Shown here: positions 1-9,583 of the stretch, in pieces
Layout: each line of letters opens with the position of its first letter
Numbering within the stretch: position 1 is the stretch's first letter
Source: Runella aurantiaca
Lineage (GTDB): Bacteria > Bacteroidota > Bacteroidia > Cytophagales > Spirosomataceae
Assembly (NCBI RefSeq): GCF_003339505.1
Contig: NZ_QPIW01000041.1
Coordinates: 1 to 59,006, forward strand
Direction: 5' to 3'
DNA length: 59,006 bases
The notes under the pieces: generated by a model
Database searches by the model: none
Seen by the model: only the letters and a program-made list of their open reading frames with translations
Told to the model about the DNA's origin: nothing
Position numbers and translations under genes: made by a program

Positions 1-127
1 AAAAAAAAACGATTTGGGTGTTACGAGACTTTTTTAGGCAGTTAATCAACCATTTTTCAAACGTTAAATATCATCCAATCATGAAAACTACCCTCAAAAG
101 TAACACCCTCAAAATCTACCTCGCAGC
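1..127. repeat. Terminal overlap (copy 1 of circular closure)
   Basis: Bases 1-127 are identical to 58880-59006. Both begin with nine A and end at the same base inside the fasciclin gene. An exact 127-base terminal match is the usual mark of a circular contig from a k=127 assembly graph, so it is an artefact of linearisation, not a biological repeat. The true circle is 58,879 bp. Confidence 0.95.
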
Positions 128-1031
128 GGCAGTGCTGGCGCTTTCATTTACGGCTTGCAACGATGACGACGACGCTCCGTCAACCCCAGCACTCGGCAAC
201 ATCGCTGGCGTAGCCTCGGCCGACCCGCAGTTCTCCACCCTTGTTGGTGCCTTATCCAAGGCAGAATTGGTGACTACTTTGCAGGGAACTGGCCCTTTCA
301 CGGTTTTTGCGCCAAATAACGCTGCTTTTACCAAGGCGGGTATCACCAGCCTGGACGGTTTGACCAAAGAGGCTCTCACACCCATCTTGACCGCTCACGT
401 ACTAAGTGGCAACGTAAAAGCGGCTGATGTAAAAAGCGGTGCGGTAAAAACCGTGAATACAAACAACGACATTTATCTCTCAAAGAATGCCGACGGTGTG
501 TTTATCAATGGCAACATCAAAGTGATTGCTACCGACGTAAGTGCATCCAACGGGGTAATCCACGTGATTGACAACGTGATTGTCCCCCCTACGCAATCGT
601 TGGTGCAGGTGGCACAGGGCAATAGCAATTTTACAGAGTTGGTATCGCTTGTTTTGGCCGCCGACCCCGCAGTAGCTACGGCTCTTGCATCAGCTTCGGC
701 CAACGGCCTGACGGTTTTTGCGCCAACCAACGCTGCATTTACTGAACTGTACAAGACTACGCCTAAGTCAGCTTTATTGGATCCTGCCAACAAAGCCCTT
801 TTGACCAATGTTTTGCTTTATCACGTCGTACCAGGCCGCGTTTTCTCAACCGATTTGCCAAACGTTTCAGGAGAGGTCTCTACCGCCAACCCTACGGGTA
901 AAGTTACGTTTAACCTTGCGGGTGGCGCTAAAGTGGTAGGCAAAACCAGCGGTGCTTCCAACATTACAGCGGCAAACATTCTGGCTACCAACGGAGTTGT
1001 CCACGTAATTGATAAGGTATTGCTCCCCTAA
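81..1031 (+). CDS. Surface lipoprotein with two fasciclin (FAS1) domains
   Basis: The 316-residue product starts at the ATG at 81, which leads straight into a lipoprotein signal; an in-frame ATG at 18 would put 21 unlikely residues before it. The lipobox ends in SFTAC with the lipid cysteine at residue 26. NDDDD follows, and acidic residues there act as a surface-export signal in Bacteroidota lipoproteins. Two FAS1 domains follow (about 40-165 and 170-316), each with a TVFAP-N-AAF block and closing with HVID-V. FAS1 domains mediate adhesion; the ligand here is unknown. A terminator follows, then a LytS/LytTR pair. Direct repeats upstream (58827-58880) may control it. The first 47 bases of the gene recur at 58960-59006. 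Confidence 0.9.
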   Translation: MKTTLKSNTLKIYLAAAVLALSFTACNDDDDAPSTPALGNIAGVASADPQFSTLVGALSKAELVTTLQGTGPFTVFAPNNAAFTKAGITSLDGLTKEALTPILTAHVLSGNVKAADVKSGAVKTVNTNNDIYLSKNADGVFINGNIKVIATDVSASNGVIHVIDNVIVPPTQSLVQVAQGNSNFTELVSLVLAADPAVATALASASANGLTVFAPTNAAFTELYKTTPKSALLDPANKALLTNVLLYHVVPGRVFSTDLPNVSGEVSTANPTGKVTFNLAGGAKVVGKTSGASNITAANILATNGVVHVIDKVLLP

Positions 1032-1048
1032 TCAAAGGAATAACCAAC

Positions 1049-1092
1049 GGGCAGGCTTCGTTTCTTTATCAAACGGGGTTTGCCCTTTTTTT
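1049..1092 (+). terminator. Rho-independent terminator after the fasciclin gene
   Basis: An imperfect hairpin (GGGCAGGCTTCGTTT at 1049-1063 against AAACGGGGTTTGCCC at 1071-1085) is followed by seven T. The stem pairs at both ends and is mismatched in the middle. It sits 18 bases after the stop codon. Confidence 0.65.
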
Positions 1093-1117
1093 AATTCCAA
1101 AATCCCTTTTAACTGCT

Positions 1118-2179
1118 ATGTTTTCCATTCGCAATCGGTTTGTTTACATGATTTTGCTAGGGCTATATTCATTTCTGAATACGCTTTTAGTAGAGGCATT
1201 TGACCATTATCCGATTAGCACCCCAAAGTCAGTAATTTTAGCCCTTTTTGTCTTGGTAGTCATCGGAATTTGGGAAGGAAACCGCCTGTGGGACAATTAC
1301 ATTTCCGAGAAAAATATCAAAGAATTCTGGAAAAGAATCGCCTACAATTTTACGGGCAGTATTCTCATTACATCTTTCATCACCCTTGTGTTGGGCGGAA
1401 TCGTCTGTTATTTGACCGTTTCTTCCCGTTGGCAGGATTGGGTATTATCGATGAAGCTTTTTCTGATGGTTTGTTTTCGTATCAATCTCTTTCTGAACAC
1501 TATACACATCATTTATTTATACCATCTTCAACTCGAACACAGCTACAAGGAAGTTGAGAACTACAAAAAAATCAGCACTCAAGCCCAACTTCAATCCCTG
1601 AAAAACCAAGTTAATCCCCACTTTCTATTTAATAATCTGAGCGTTTTAAGTGCTTTAATTCCGACCGACGCCAATGCTTCCGTGGAGTTTGTGCGGCAGT
1701 TTTCAAGGGTGTACCGGTACTTGTTGAAGAGCCATGAAAAGGAAATTATCGAATTGAGTGAAGAGCTCAATTTTATCGAATCGTATCTTTATTTACTCAA
1801 AACCCGTTTTCAAACGGGCTTAGTAATTAATATTCAAATTTCACCTTCGGGCCTTTCGGCGTACATCGTACCAGTGTCGCTGCAAATGCTGGTTGAAAAC
1901 GCCATCAAACACAACGTAATTGCTAAGAGTAAACCATTGCACATTGACATCTTCAGCGCCGACGGCGCTTCGGTGACCGTCAAAAACAATTTGCAACGGA
2001 AAATAGTTGATGAAGAAGAATCCACAAAATTGGGATTGAGCAACATTTCAAAACGTTACGAATTTTTGGGGCAAAAAGGCATTCTCATTGAGGAAACCAA
2101 CGAACAATTCAGCGTCACGATTCCGCTGATACGCCTCAAAAAAACCGTTTTTTCGTCCGAAATTGAACGTATTGACTAG
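1118..2179 (+). CDS. LytS-type sensor histidine kinase
   Basis: The 353-residue membrane kinase has four hydrophobic segments in the first 140 residues, then a short coiled stretch. A His_kinase domain follows with the phospho-acceptor at H168 in NQVNPHFLFNN, and an ATP-binding domain with N-box MLVENAIKHN near 255. There is no periplasmic sensor domain, so the signal is probably sensed in the membrane. The LytTR regulator begins 30 bases later and must be its partner. A paralogous pair in reversed gene order lies at 50308-52154; both kinases share the PHFLFN box and the LLKTR motif. The signal is unknown. Confidence 0.88.
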   Translation: MFSIRNRFVYMILLGLYSFLNTLLVEAFDHYPISTPKSVILALFVLVVIGIWEGNRLWDNYISEKNIKEFWKRIAYNFTGSILITSFITLVLGGIVCYLTVSSRWQDWVLSMKLFLMVCFRINLFLNTIHIIYLYHLQLEHSYKEVENYKKISTQAQLQSLKNQVNPHFLFNNLSVLSALIPTDANASVEFVRQFSRVYRYLLKSHEKEIIELSEELNFIESYLYLLKTRFQTGLVINIQISPSGLSAYIVPVSLQMLVENAIKHNVIAKSKPLHIDIFSADGASVTVKNNLQRKIVDEEESTKLGLSNISKRYEFLGQKGILIEETNEQFSVTIPLIRLKKTVFSSEIERID

Positions 2180-2209
2180 CTTCTTTCCACTTTTAGCCAT
2201 TGACAAGCC

Positions 2210-2974
2210 ATGAAAGTATTGATTTTAGAAGATGAAGCACTTTCTGCTAAGAGAGCTTCACAACTGCTCAACGAATTTGACCCTTCCATTGAGGTGGTTG
2301 AAACGCTAGAGTCGGTCGAAGATGCCGCCGCCTGGCTTCGACACAACCCCGAACCCGATTTGATGCTGCTCGATATTCACTTATCGGATGGTTTGTGCTT
2401 CAATCTGTTTGAGCACGTATCGGTCAAAAGCCCCGTTATTTTTACGACCGCCTATGACCAATACACCTTGCAAGCCTTCAAAATCAACAGCATTGACTAT
2501 TTATTAAAACCCATTGATAAACACGAATTAAACAATGCCCTCGCCAAGTATCACACCCTGATGCAAGACCGAAAAAGCATTTCTTCCTTTGATATTCAGC
2601 GTATTAAGCAAACTATACAATCCCTGAGTAAAAAATATAAGAATCGATTTTTGGTTAAGTTTGGTGATACCATTCAGTTTAAAAACATCAACGAAGTAGC
2701 GTATTTTTTTGCCGACGACAAGGTGGTTTACTTGGTCACCAACGAAGGCCGAAAGTACCTGATTGATTATAATTTGGAGAGTTTGGAAGAAATCCTTGAC
2801 CCACAGTTGTTTTTTAGAATCAACCGAAAATTAATTGTTGGAATTGACGCCGTACAAAAAGTAAAAACCCTCCTCAACAGCCGCCTTCAGGTCTATCTCA
2901 AACCCACTTTTGAACAAGAAACCTACGTCAGCAAAGAAAGAAGTCCAGAGTTTAAAGTCTGGCTGGATAATTAA
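2210..2974 (+). CDS. LytTR-family response regulator
   Basis: The 254-residue protein has a receiver domain (1-120, acceptor D55 in LLDIHLSDG, conserved lysine in YLLKPID) and a C-terminal LytTR DNA-binding domain (about 150-250, with FFRINRKLIVG). LytTR domains bind pairs of short direct repeats about two helical turns apart. Such repeats lie upstream of the fasciclin gene at 58827-58880 and at 44763-44802, which makes this one of two candidate regulators for them (inference). It is co-transcribed with the kinase before it and probably with the membrane-protein gene after it, 24 bases on. Confidence 0.9.
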   Translation: MKVLILEDEALSAKRASQLLNEFDPSIEVVETLESVEDAAAWLRHNPEPDLMLLDIHLSDGLCFNLFEHVSVKSPVIFTTAYDQYTLQAFKINSIDYLLKPIDKHELNNALAKYHTLMQDRKSISSFDIQRIKQTIQSLSKKYKNRFLVKFGDTIQFKNINEVAYFFADDKVVYLVTNEGRKYLIDYNLESLEEILDPQLFFRINRKLIVGIDAVQKVKTLLNSRLQVYLKPTFEQETYVSKERSPEFKVWLDN

Positions 2975-2998
2975 GACCCCTTTAATTCTGTTATTGCA

Positions 2999-3715
2999 AT
3001 GAAGCCTTTTCCTCAAAAAAAATTTTTCGTTATAATTCTCTTTTACAGCACGTTAACGTTTGGACAATCTCCCAAAAATGTGAGCCTTTACCTCAAAAAT
3101 GGCTCTATCATTCGCGGCAAAGTGTTGCAAGAAAGCCCCGTTTATAGAATTGAAACCTACGACCAAAGCCAATGGGTTTTTCAGCCTTCTGAAATTGAAA
3201 AAGCAATCCCTTTAAAATCGCCCAACCCAAATATCAAGTACAAAGAAAAAGGCTTTGTGCACTACACTGAACTCGGCCCGCTGGCGATGAGCAACCGCGC
3301 CTCCAATGGCGTCACTACTTCGGCATTTTCATTTCAAACCACCAACGGTTACAAGTTTAATCAGTGGTTTTACACTGGCTTGGGGATTGGCGCGGATTTG
3401 TACGCCGTCCAAACTTTTGTGCCAGTTGTTCTCAGCCTCCGGGGAGATTTTAGCAACACTGGCGATAAAATACCTTTCTATTTTCTGGAAAGTGGCTACG
3501 GTTTCAATGCTACCTCTAACGACGTCGACAATCTCCGCTTTGGTGGTGGCACTACCTTTGCGGGGGGCATTGGCTTAAAAATATTATTTACCAACAATAC
3601 AGGTTTTGTCATCGGGGCAGGCTATCGGTTTCAACGGTCGTCAGTAACACAGTTAAACATTGAAAAAACCGAGGATTTTAACCGATTAACCCTCCGCGCT
3701 GGCTTCTCGTTTTAA
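2999..3715 (+). CDS. Outer-membrane beta-barrel protein of unknown function
   Basis: The 238-residue protein has a signal peptide ending near TFGQS (residue 23). A small N-terminal domain follows (about 25-75, with KNGSIIRGKV), then alternating hydrophobic strands typical of a porin-like barrel. The chain ends in aromatic F, the usual outer-membrane assembly signature. It follows the LytTR regulator by 24 bases and may be a target or accessory of that two-component system. The family is not recognised beyond the barrel fold. Confidence 0.65.
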   Translation: MKPFPQKKFFVIILFYSTLTFGQSPKNVSLYLKNGSIIRGKVLQESPVYRIETYDQSQWVFQPSEIEKAIPLKSPNPNIKYKEKGFVHYTELGPLAMSNRASNGVTTSAFSFQTTNGYKFNQWFYTGLGIGADLYAVQTFVPVVLSLRGDFSNTGDKIPFYFLESGYGFNATSNDVDNLRFGGGTTFAGGIGLKILFTNNTGFVIGAGYRFQRSSVTQLNIEKTEDFNRLTLRAGFSF

Positions 3716-3925
3716 TTCGTCTTCGTTATTTTCCAACAAAACTAGTTTCACATCTTTGGTCAAAAGGGCTTATTTTGCTGCTTTATTGGGCGGTTTTTAA
3801 GCGTTTGGGCATAAATTTCAATGTGTTTGACCCGCATTGGGTTGGGTTGTAAGCAACCAAGCGCACTTGCATTTCCATTTTGGAAAAACATCCGATTTCT
3901 TTTACTTGATTACTTAATAAATGCT

Positions 3926-5113
3926 ATGGCAGAACTATACGATGTGATTGTGATTGGACGCGGTTTGTTTGGTTGTCCAGCTGCGAAGTACCTGCAAACG
4001 GACGGTTTAAAAACGCTTTTGATTGGGCCCGCAGAACCACAACCAAGTGATTTTAAGAAGGCAAAGGTGTTTTCGAGCCACTATGACTCAGGAAGAGTAA
4101 CCCGAAAAATCGGCAAAACCAAAGATTGGAGTAAGCTAAACGCCCAAACCCAAGCGGCGTTTAAATCCATCGTTGACCAATCAGGCATCAACTTTTTCGG
4201 CAATGAAGGATGCCTTTACGTAAGCGACCTACTGCCCGACGACCATTACAATAAAGCCATTGATTATCAACTATTAGCAAAAGAAGAGAACGATTTTCAG
4301 GTCTTGAATGAAGCTCAACTTGAACAGCTTTTTCCCTACTTTTCGTTTCAAAAACCGTCGGTTGCATACTTTGAAAAAGCATTGTCGGGGCATTTGAATC
4401 CGCGTTTATTGATTGAAGCCCAGTTGGCTATTTTTGCCAAAGCGGGCGGAAAATGGGTCGACGATGTGGTAGAAACCGTTATTGACAAAACCGATTTTTA
4501 TGAAATAACCACGGGAAAAGCGCAAATCTTTCGGGCGAAAAAAGTGCTGTACGCCACGGGCGTTTTTCATCCTTTTTTTCAGTTCAACACGCCTCCCGTT
4601 CCGTTAGAAATAAAAACAGAAACCATCATTTTGGCCGAGGTTTCAAAAAAACAAGCCGAAGAATTACGGCAGATGCCTTCCATATTATACACCTGCAAAA
4701 CAGATACTTACGACGAAATTTACGGCATCCAACCCGTACTTTATCCCGATGGAAAATACTATTTAAAACTCGGTGCAAACTTGAACGACGACCGTTTTTT
4801 AACAAATTTGGAGGACATAAAAAACTGGTTTTGCCGAGAGCCGTTACCCGAACAATTTGAGGTGTTAAAACAAATGGCAATTGATTTATGTCCAACGATT
4901 GATTTCTTATCGTTTCAAATCAAACACTGCATCATTGAATACACCCAATCGCGCCGCCCGCTGATTGCCCAAATCGGGCGTGAACAATACATTTGCACGG
5001 GTGGCAACGGCTACGGGGCCATGTGTTCAGATGCCATGGGCCGATTAGGCGCAAACTGCGTGCAAAATTTGGATTTCGAATTTGAATTTTCGCAAGGATT
5101 TTTTAGGTTATAG
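3926..5113 (+). CDS. FAD-dependent oxidoreductase, sarcosine/N-methyl amino acid oxidase-like (DAO family)
   Basis: The 395-residue protein starts at the ATG at 3926, which places the dinucleotide-binding motif VIVIGRGLFG at residues 8-17; upstream in-frame sequence does not look coding. The fold matches the DAO family: an N-terminal Rossmann motif, a middle substrate domain, and a C-terminal FAD motif CTGGNGYGAMCSDAMG. Family members oxidise secondary or tertiary amines to an imine and H2O2; the substrate here cannot be read. It stands alone on the plus strand and ends at a strong bidirectional terminator (5132-5171). Confidence 0.75.
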   Translation: MAELYDVIVIGRGLFGCPAAKYLQTDGLKTLLIGPAEPQPSDFKKAKVFSSHYDSGRVTRKIGKTKDWSKLNAQTQAAFKSIVDQSGINFFGNEGCLYVSDLLPDDHYNKAIDYQLLAKEENDFQVLNEAQLEQLFPYFSFQKPSVAYFEKALSGHLNPRLLIEAQLAIFAKAGGKWVDDVVETVIDKTDFYEITTGKAQIFRAKKVLYATGVFHPFFQFNTPPVPLEIKTETIILAEVSKKQAEELRQMPSILYTCKTDTYDEIYGIQPVLYPDGKYYLKLGANLNDDRFLTNLEDIKNWFCREPLPEQFEVLKQMAIDLCPTIDFLSFQIKHCIIEYTQSRRPLIAQIGREQYICTGGNGYGAMCSDAMGRLGANCVQNLDFEFEFSQGFFRL

Positions 5114-5131
5114 CGTAGTTTGATGAGATAA

Positions 5132-5171
5132 AAAAAGAGGCTGCTTCGAATATTCAAAGCAGCCTCTTTTT
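5132..5171. terminator. Bidirectional terminator between convergent genes
   Basis: A 15-bp perfect stem (AAAAAGAGGCTGCTT at 5132-5146, AAGCAGCCTCTTTTT at 5157-5171) has A-runs on one side and T-runs on the other, so it can stop transcripts from both directions. It lies between the FAD oxidoreductase and the altronate-dehydratase-family gene. Confidence 0.85.
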
Positions 5172-5192
5172 GAAAGTTAATAATTGAAAATC

Positions 5193-6845
5193 TTACAGAC
5201 TTACGCCCCGTTTCCACGGCATAAAGTCGTCTTGGCCAAGCAGTTGCGCTTTAGTTTTGAATTTTCCGCTTGCCAAATCAATACAATAATCCAACAAATC
5301 TTCAGCGGTTTGTTCGATGGTTTTCTCACCGATGATAATCGGTCCGCAGTCAAAATCAATAATATCTGACATTTTCTGGGCCAATTTTGTGTTGGTTGCA
5401 ACCTTCACCATTGGACAAATGGGGTTTCCAGTAGGCGTGCCCAATCCCGTCGTAAACAACGTAATCGTAGCGCCCGAAGCCGCCTGTCCTGTGGTGGCCA
5501 GCACGTCGTTACCGGGCGTACAAACCAAATGCAAACCCGGCACTTTTGAAACTTCGGTATAATTCAATACGTCGGCGATGGGCGCTGTACCGCCTTTTTT
5601 GGCTGCTCCTGCCGATTTGATGGCGTCGGTAATCAAGCCATCTTTGATGTTTCCTGCCGACGGGTTCATGTCAAAACCTGCGCCTACGGCTTCGGCTTTG
5701 GCGGCGTAGTCGCGCATGAGGGTTTCAAATTTTTGAGCTTTTTCTTCATCCACGCAACGGTCAATGAGTTCCTGCTCCACGCCGCACAATTCAGGAAATT
5801 CGGCCAGATAAGTTCTGCCGCCCAGCGCCACAACAATGTCGGACAAATGCCCTAAAACGGGGTTGGCCGAAATCCCCGAAAAGCCGTCGGAGCCGCCGCA
5901 TTTGAGTCCGATGTTGAGTTTAGAAAGCGGTGCGGGCTGTCTTTCTGATTTATTGGCTTCAATCAAGCCCTGAAATGTACCCTTGATGGCCGCCGAAAGC
6001 ATCTCGAATTCAGTCCCGTAGGATTGCTGTTCGTAAAACAAAATGGGTTTATCAAACTGCGGATTGCGGTTCTTGATTTCCTGCGTTAAATCTTCAAACT
6101 GCGTTTTCTGACAACCCAAGCTCAACACCGTAATTCCTGCTACGTTGGCATTGTTGGCATACGCCCCAAACAACGCCGCCAACAGCGCCGAATCTTGGTT
6201 GTTTTCGCCACAACCCGACTCGTGCGTCAAGAATTTAATCCCGTCCAAATTAGGGAAAAGCGGTTGAATCGTTGGTTTTTCTGAAGTATACCCAGGGGTA
6301 TATTCCCCTAAGCCATCCGAACCTTTGGCCTTGAAAAGTTGGACCAATTCCTGCGTTTGCTGGAGATAAATATCTGGGAAGGCATAGCCAAGGGCTTTGT
6401 CAAACGCGTCTTTGAGCTTCAGGATATTCCGATTTTCGCAAAAAACCAAAGGTAATACCAGCCAATAATTGGCCGTCCCAACTTGTCCATCCGACCGATA
6501 GTAGCCCATGAAAGTTCGGTTTTCCCACTTTGAAACATCAGGAATATGCCAATCCAACTGCGGTTTGCGCTTCTTAACCGAATATTCGTCCGAATCATGT
6601 TTAAGGTTGAAGGTAGTGACCTGCTCGCCCGTTTGAATGGGCTGGGTCGCTTTGCCTACCAACACGCCGTACATGGTCACGTGGCCGCCCGTTGGCAAGT
6701 CTTCGGTCACAAATTTATGCTTGGCTGGAATATCCATGACCAATTCAAACGACCGACCATTGAAATCAATTTTAGTACCTTTCGGCAGATTTTGTAACGC
6801 AACTAAAACGTTGTCTTTGGGATGTACACTCAAATAGGTGTGCAT
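5193..6845 (-). CDS. Altronate/galactarate dehydratase-family protein (UxaA family)
   Basis: The 550-residue protein has the full UxaA layout. An N-terminal SAF-like domain (1-90, with NLPKGTKI) precedes the catalytic region, with conserved blocks HESGCGENNQDS, LKCGGSDGFSG and GLGTPTGNPICPM. Family members remove water from sugar acids to give 2-keto-3-deoxy acids. UxaA is about 495 residues and GarD about 523, so this one is slightly long. It is last in the operon after the semialdehyde dehydrogenase and FAH-family genes. Context suggests a sugar-acid dehydratase feeding a 2-keto-3-deoxy intermediate to the FAH protein. The exact substrate cannot be told from sequence. Confidence 0.82.
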   Translation of the reverse strand: MHTYLSVHPKDNVLVALQNLPKGTKIDFNGRSFELVMDIPAKHKFVTEDLPTGGHVTMYGVLVGKATQPIQTGEQVTTFNLKHDSDEYSVKKRKPQLDWHIPDVSKWENRTFMGYYRSDGQVGTANYWLVLPLVFCENRNILKLKDAFDKALGYAFPDIYLQQTQELVQLFKAKGSDGLGEYTPGYTSEKPTIQPLFPNLDGIKFLTHESGCGENNQDSALLAALFGAYANNANVAGITVLSLGCQKTQFEDLTQEIKNRNPQFDKPILFYEQQSYGTEFEMLSAAIKGTFQGLIEANKSERQPAPLSKLNIGLKCGGSDGFSGISANPVLGHLSDIVVALGGRTYLAEFPELCGVEQELIDRCVDEEKAQKFETLMRDYAAKAEAVGAGFDMNPSAGNIKDGLITDAIKSAGAAKKGGTAPIADVLNYTEVSKVPGLHLVCTPGNDVLATTGQAASGATITLFTTGLGTPTGNPICPMVKVATNTKLAQKMSDIIDFDCGPIIIGEKTIEQTAEDLLDYCIDLASGKFKTKAQLLGQDDFMPWKRGVSL

Positions 6846-6885
6846 TGTAAAAAAAGTTGAGTGAATGATTTTGAGGAAGTTAAGT

Positions 6886-6912
6886 AAGGGCTTCTACAAT
6901 GTAGAAGCCCTT
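6886..6912. terminator. Stem-loop between operon genes
   Basis: A perfect 12-bp stem (AAGGGCTTCTAC at 6886-6897, GTAGAAGCCCTT at 6901-6912) with a 3-base loop lies in the 96-base gap before the altronate-dehydratase-family gene. There is no clear U-tract on the minus strand, so it may be an attenuator or RNA-processing hairpin rather than a full terminator. Confidence 0.5.
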
Positions 6913-6941
6913 TAACTGCTCATTTTTAACCTATTAAAATT

Positions 6942-8522
6942 TTAAGCTTTTTGAAAATCACCGTTTACCAAACGCCAGATAGCCAAAGGATTAGCATTTT
7001 TTAATTCATCAGGCAACAGATTTTCAGGAAAATTCTGGTAACTGACGGGACGGGTAAAACGGTAAATAGCAGCCGTTCCGACCGAAGTACTTCGAGAATC
7101 GGAAGAAGCGGGAAACGGGCCACCGTGCATCATCGCGTGGCAAACTTCCACGCCTGTTGGGAAACCGTTGATGAGTAAACGTCCCACCTTTTGTTCCAAT
7201 AAATCGATTAAATCCGCATACTCAGCCAATTCTTCGGGCGTACCATGAACGGTAGCCGTGAGGTGGCCTTCCATGGTTTCGGCAATGCGCAACATTTCTT
7301 CTTTGCTATCGGCTTCTACCAACACGCTGGTTGGACCGAATATTTCTTCCGAAAGCGTATGGTCTTGGGCAAGGGCGTTGGCGTCGGTTTTAAACAAAAT
7401 CGGTTGAACCGCCGTAAAGCCATTTGCCTCTACTCCCTTTGCAACGATGGATACACTTTCATTTTCAAGGTGTTTTGCAATTCCTTGTGTATAAGCCTTT
7501 TGGATTCCTCCCGTGAGCATCACCCCACCCGAAACATTTTGAAATTGGGTTTCCAAATCCGCCAAAAAGGGCTGATAGTCTTCTGTTTTATTGGCAATAA
7601 TCATGCCCGGATTGGTGCAAAACTGCCCCACACCCAAGGTCACCGAAGCGGCAAATTGCTGCGCAATCTGTGCCCCTTTTTCTTTCATGATTTGGGGTAA
7701 AATAAACACGGGGTTCGTACTTCCCATCTCGGCATAAACAGGAATCGGCTCGGGGCGATTGGCCGCCAATTGAACCAACGCCATGCCACCTTGATACGAA
7801 CCCGTAAATCCAATGGCCTTAATATGAGGGTGTTGTACCAAAGCAGCGCCCACTTCGGTACCGCTTCCGTGCAACAACGAGAAAACACCGTCGGGCATAC
7901 CTGATTTAATCGCCGCCTGCTGAATGGCTTTGCCGACCAATTCAGAAGTGCCCGGATGCGCCGAGTGTGCTTTGACAATCACGGGACACCCCGCCGCCAA
8001 CGCGGAAGCAGTATCTCCGCCCGCTACCGAAAAGGCCAACGGGAAATTGCTCGCGCCAAATACGCCCACTGGGCCTAAAGGACGCTGCATCATACGCAAA
8101 TCAACTTTTGGCAATGGTTGACGGTCAGGAATGGCGGTTTCGATGCGGGCGTTTACCCACGAACCCTCCCGCAATAATTGCGCAAACAAGCGCAACTGCC
8201 CCGTGGTGCGACCGCGCTCGCCTTGAATACGCCCCGCGGGTAAACCCGTTTCGGAGGTAGCAATTTCTACCAAAGCGTCACCGATATTTTCAATTTCTTC
8301 GGCAATGGTTTCGAGAAACAAGGCTTTTTCAACGCCTGATTTTTTACGGTAAACTTTAAAAGCGTCGTAGGCTTTTTGGGCCGCCAACTCCAATTCTGCT
8401 TTGGTGGCCTTATGGTATTGGGTAGGAAGCGTTTCGCCCGTCGTGGGATTTGGGGCTTGAAATACGCTTCCGCCTTCGGCCGAAACGGCAAACCCAATCA
8501 ATTGTTTTCCTTCTAAAATCAT
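6942..8522 (-). CDS. Alpha-ketoglutarate semialdehyde (2,5-dioxovalerate) dehydrogenase
   Basis: The 526-residue aldehyde dehydrogenase has catalytic cysteine in GVGQFCTNPGM and general-base glutamate in YAEMGSTNPVF. The sequence is of the KGSADH type, which oxidises 2,5-dioxopentanoate to 2-oxoglutarate with NAD(P)+. The start is set at the ATG at 8522, one base after the FAH stop codon. An in-frame ATG at 8573 would lie inside the FAH gene and add 17 atypical residues. The tight spacing means translational coupling. Its substrate is the expected product of a 2-keto-3-deoxypentonate dehydratase, the role proposed for the FAH protein. Confidence 0.85.
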   Translation of the reverse strand: MILEGKQLIGFAVSAEGGSVFQAPNPTTGETLPTQYHKATKAELELAAQKAYDAFKVYRKKSGVEKALFLETIAEEIENIGDALVEIATSETGLPAGRIQGERGRTTGQLRLFAQLLREGSWVNARIETAIPDRQPLPKVDLRMMQRPLGPVGVFGASNFPLAFSVAGGDTASALAAGCPVIVKAHSAHPGTSELVGKAIQQAAIKSGMPDGVFSLLHGSGTEVGAALVQHPHIKAIGFTGSYQGGMALVQLAANRPEPIPVYAEMGSTNPVFILPQIMKEKGAQIAQQFAASVTLGVGQFCTNPGMIIANKTEDYQPFLADLETQFQNVSGGVMLTGGIQKAYTQGIAKHLENESVSIVAKGVEANGFTAVQPILFKTDANALAQDHTLSEEIFGPTSVLVEADSKEEMLRIAETMEGHLTATVHGTPEELAEYADLIDLLEQKVGRLLINGFPTGVEVCHAMMHGGPFPASSDSRSTSVGTAAIYRFTRPVSYQNFPENLLPDELKNANPLAIWRLVNGDFQKA

Positions 8523-8523
8523 C

Positions 8524-9372
8524 TTAAAGTGGTTTTTGTGAGACTTTGTTGACCAAAGTCCCAATATGTTCAATGGTTATTCTGACTTCGTCACCCACGT
8601 TCAACGTAAATTCGTTGGGTGGAACCAAGCCTGTACCCGTCATCAAGAACACCCCATACGGAAAAGAGGTCTCACGGAATAAATAACCAATCAGTTCAGT
8701 ATGAGTACGTTTCATGCGATTGATAGAAATATTTCCTTCAAAAACGTTGGTTCCGTTTCGTACTATGGCAATGTTAATTTGGGCGTCTGGGTTGATGGGT
8801 TGGGCCGGTACGTACAAACACGGCCCAATGGCTGCGGCACCATCGTAGCTTTTGGCTTGGGGCAAATACAATGGGTTTTCGCCTTCGATGTCGCGCGAGC
8901 TCATGTCATTGCCACAGGTATAACCCACAATTTTACCATTCGAAGTGGCAAAAAGTGTCAATTCAGGCTCAGGAACATTCCATTTTGAATCACGTCTAAT
9001 CAGTACTTCTGCGCCAGTTCCGACGGTTCGGGCAGCGGTAGCTTTGAAAAAAAGCTCCGGCCGGTCGGCGTCGTAAACTCGGGCGTAAAAATCACCGCCA
9101 CCCGCATCTTTGGACTCTTCCATGCGCGCTTCGCGGCTTTTCATGTACGTAACCCCAGAAGCCCAGACTTCCTGTTGGCGAATGGGGGGCAAAATGTCCA
9201 TTTTGAGAGTTTCAGCCAACGACGCATCGGCAGAAAGGGTACTGATTTCGGCCGTAATGGCGTCAAATAAATCGTCGCGATTAATATAAGCGTCCCAGTC
9301 TTTTTGGGGCGAAAGGTAGTAATTTGCGTCAGCTTCGATGACAATGCCCTGCGACGTTGGATACAGCTTCAT
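8524..9372 (-). CDS. Fumarylacetoacetate hydrolase-family protein, probable 2-keto-3-deoxy sugar-acid dehydratase/hydrolase
   Basis: The 282-residue protein has a short N-terminal domain and a FAH fold. The metal/substrate region reads [24 protein letters not shown] in two blocks (about 160-185). Related proteins coupled to KGSADH act as 2-keto-3-deoxypentonate dehydratases and yield alpha-ketoglutarate semialdehyde. It is the first gene of the operon FAH-KGSADH-UxaA and is divergent from the AraC regulator, with 211 bp between them. Assignment to the pentonate route rests on neighbours, not on a unique residue. Confidence 0.75.
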   Translation of the reverse strand: MKLYPTSQGIVIEADANYYLSPQKDWDAYINRDDLFDAITAEISTLSADASLAETLKMDILPPIRQQEVWASGVTYMKSREARMEESKDAGGGDFYARVYDADRPELFFKATAARTVGTGAEVLIRRDSKWNVPEPELTLFATSNGKIVGYTCGNDMSSRDIEGENPLYLPQAKSYDGAAAIGPCLYVPAQPINPDAQINIAIVRNGTNVFEGNISINRMKRTHTELIGYLFRETSFPYGVFLMTGTGLVPPNEFTLNVGDEVRITIEHIGTLVNKVSQKPL

Positions 9373-9583
9373 GGTCAGTTTTTTGGTTGATTGGTAAGGG
9401 ATTCCTTTAAGTTAAAATCGGGATATTTTTTGTAAAAACAAACTCCCGCTTAAGTTGAATAATCGTATGCAAAGAAAAGAGATTAGTGAATACATTAGTT
9501 GTGAAATATTATTTACTTCCGGTGAAATAATAGCAATTTTACATCTACATTGATTTAATAATACAATTATATCATACAGTTTT

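Noticed and set aside
18-80. Earlier in-frame start for the fasciclin gene
   Set aside because: It would bury the lipoprotein signal behind 21 residues. The ATG at 81 is at the head of the signal peptide.
3716-3925. Small hairpins (GGTTGTAAGCAACC) before the FAD oxidoreductase
   Set aside because: The stems are five bases long and have no U-tract or promoter link.
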